DNA from: Candidatus Hydrogenedentota bacterium | GTDB lineage: Bacteria; Hydrogenedentota; Hydrogenedentia; Hydrogenedentales; JAEUWI01 | Direction of reading: 5' to 3' | NCBI GenBank assembly: GCA_019637335.1 | Contig: JAHBVV010000039.1 | Location: 1 to 55,638 of the forward strand | DNA: 55,638 nucleotides | Shown here: positions 55,462 through 55,638 of the stretch, piece after piece | Position numbering within the stretch: position 1 is the stretch's first letter | Layout of the letters: the number at the start of each line of letters is the position of its first letter | Made by a program: the position numbers and the translations under genes | The notes under the pieces: model-generated | Databases searched by the model: none | What the model saw: the letters and a program-made list of their open reading frames with translations, nothing else | Told to the model about the DNA's origin: nothing

Positions 55462-55638
55462 TCGGCCCGAAGGGCCAACGGAGTTCTCAGCCCCGGGCAA
55501 CGCCCGGGGATTGATCGGCGGGTTTCTTATACGCCCTGAAAGGGCAGCGCAGTTGAACTTCAGAAACGCTGGACTGGCTCACCACTGCGCTGCCCTTTCA
55601 GGGCGGGGAAGGTGGCGCCCCCGTATTCCCCGGGCGTT
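55462..55638. repeat. Chain of palindromes at the window end
   Basis: In order: GGCCC-GAA-GGGCC, CCCCGGGC-AAC-GCCCGGGG (55491-55509), then a 22-base perfect inverted repeat, CGCCCTGAAAGGGCAGCGCA and its complement (55532-55553 and 55584-55605), around 30 bases. The window ends in CCCCGGGCGTT, the start of another unit. Confidence 0.8.

Larger units (their letters stand above)
54491..55638. other. Repeat-only end of the window
   Basis: About 1.1 kb with no gene. It holds two-hairpin repeats, the three 78-bp tandem repeats, and a closing series of palindromes. Both strands are open over the tandem repeats because 78 is a multiple of three; none of the frames shows ribosome sites or protein-like features. 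The final bases match the start of another palindrome unit, so the repeat series runs past the window. Confidence 0.75.

Noticed and set aside
55380-55638. Open frame MSGYKIPWTLSVAQTVYS to the window end
   Set aside because: The second half runs through palindromic repeats and no ribosome site is visible, so it is taken as repeat DNA, although a partial gene cannot be fully excluded.

Overview
The window is a gene-dense, high-GC stretch (hand counts of 60-base lines in the coding blocks are often near 70% G+C) from a Gram-negative bacterium. The gene set points to the Planctomycetota/Hydrogenedentota kind of uncultured bacteria: a Tat-exported DUF1501 protein, a Tat-exported Gfo/Idh/MocA oxidoreductase, an arylsulfatase, a pseudopilin with an H-X-DG-type tail, an exosortase/PEP-CTERM system, and a surface protein with a long Gly-Glu linker. 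This placement is inferred from content only; no rRNA, tRNA or other phylogenetic marker is present.

Layout. (1) 168-2841, minus: DUF1501 protein and an SGNH hydrolase. (2) 2933-19174: an exopolysaccharide/exosortase locus. It holds a degenerate GGDEF-like protein (minus), then on plus a sigma-54 activator without receiver domain, an outer-membrane export lipoprotein, a Wzz/tyrosine-kinase fusion, a large TPR protein, an exosortase-EpsI fusion, a TPR lipoprotein and a cyclic-nucleotide-binding protein. A 1.3 kb repeat-filled gap follows, then a PEP-CTERM protein. Near-identical sigma-54 promoter sequences (TTGGCACG-N4-GTGCTC) lie before the activator gene and before the PEP-CTERM gene, so the activator probably controls itself and the exosortase substrate. 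(3) 19370-27407: Gfo/Idh/MocA oxidoreductase, GNAT acetyltransferase, beta-helix protein with Gly-Glu linker and C-terminal anchor, serA, and a thrombospondin type 3 repeat protein. (4) 27427-31122, minus: a second polysaccharide operon (chain-length protein, flippase, GT4 glycosyltransferase). (5) 31288-33286, minus: a four-helix membrane protein coupled to a methanethiol S-methyltransferase (mddA), and a TetR regulator, with three matching palindromic operators. (6) 33602-42663: an exported VCBS-like protein, arylsulfatase, Tat-exported beta-sandwich protein, SGNH hydrolase, PQQ dehydrogenase with inserted cytochrome c, and metallophosphoesterase. (7) 43288-47816: DUF4212/sodium symporter pair (minus), pseudopilin, and an exported fumarylacetoacetase-superfamily hydratase-like protein. 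(8) 47827-54490, minus: two exported glycoside-hydrolase-like proteins separated by a compact, lower-GC cassette of three unrecognised genes. (9) 54491-55638: no gene, only repeats.

Together the genes describe a bacterium that builds a regulated extracellular polysaccharide/protein matrix, degrades sulfated or acetylated polysaccharides outside the cytoplasm, and can probably make dimethyl sulfide.

The least explained material is in the non-coding DNA and the cassette: a family of two-hairpin repeats with compensatory stem changes (36148-36440, 42775-42808, 54682-54721, 55133-55156), an array of three-unit rhyming repeats (17141-17932), three perfect-period 78-bp repeats (54766-54999), and the three-gene cassette at 50250-51951.
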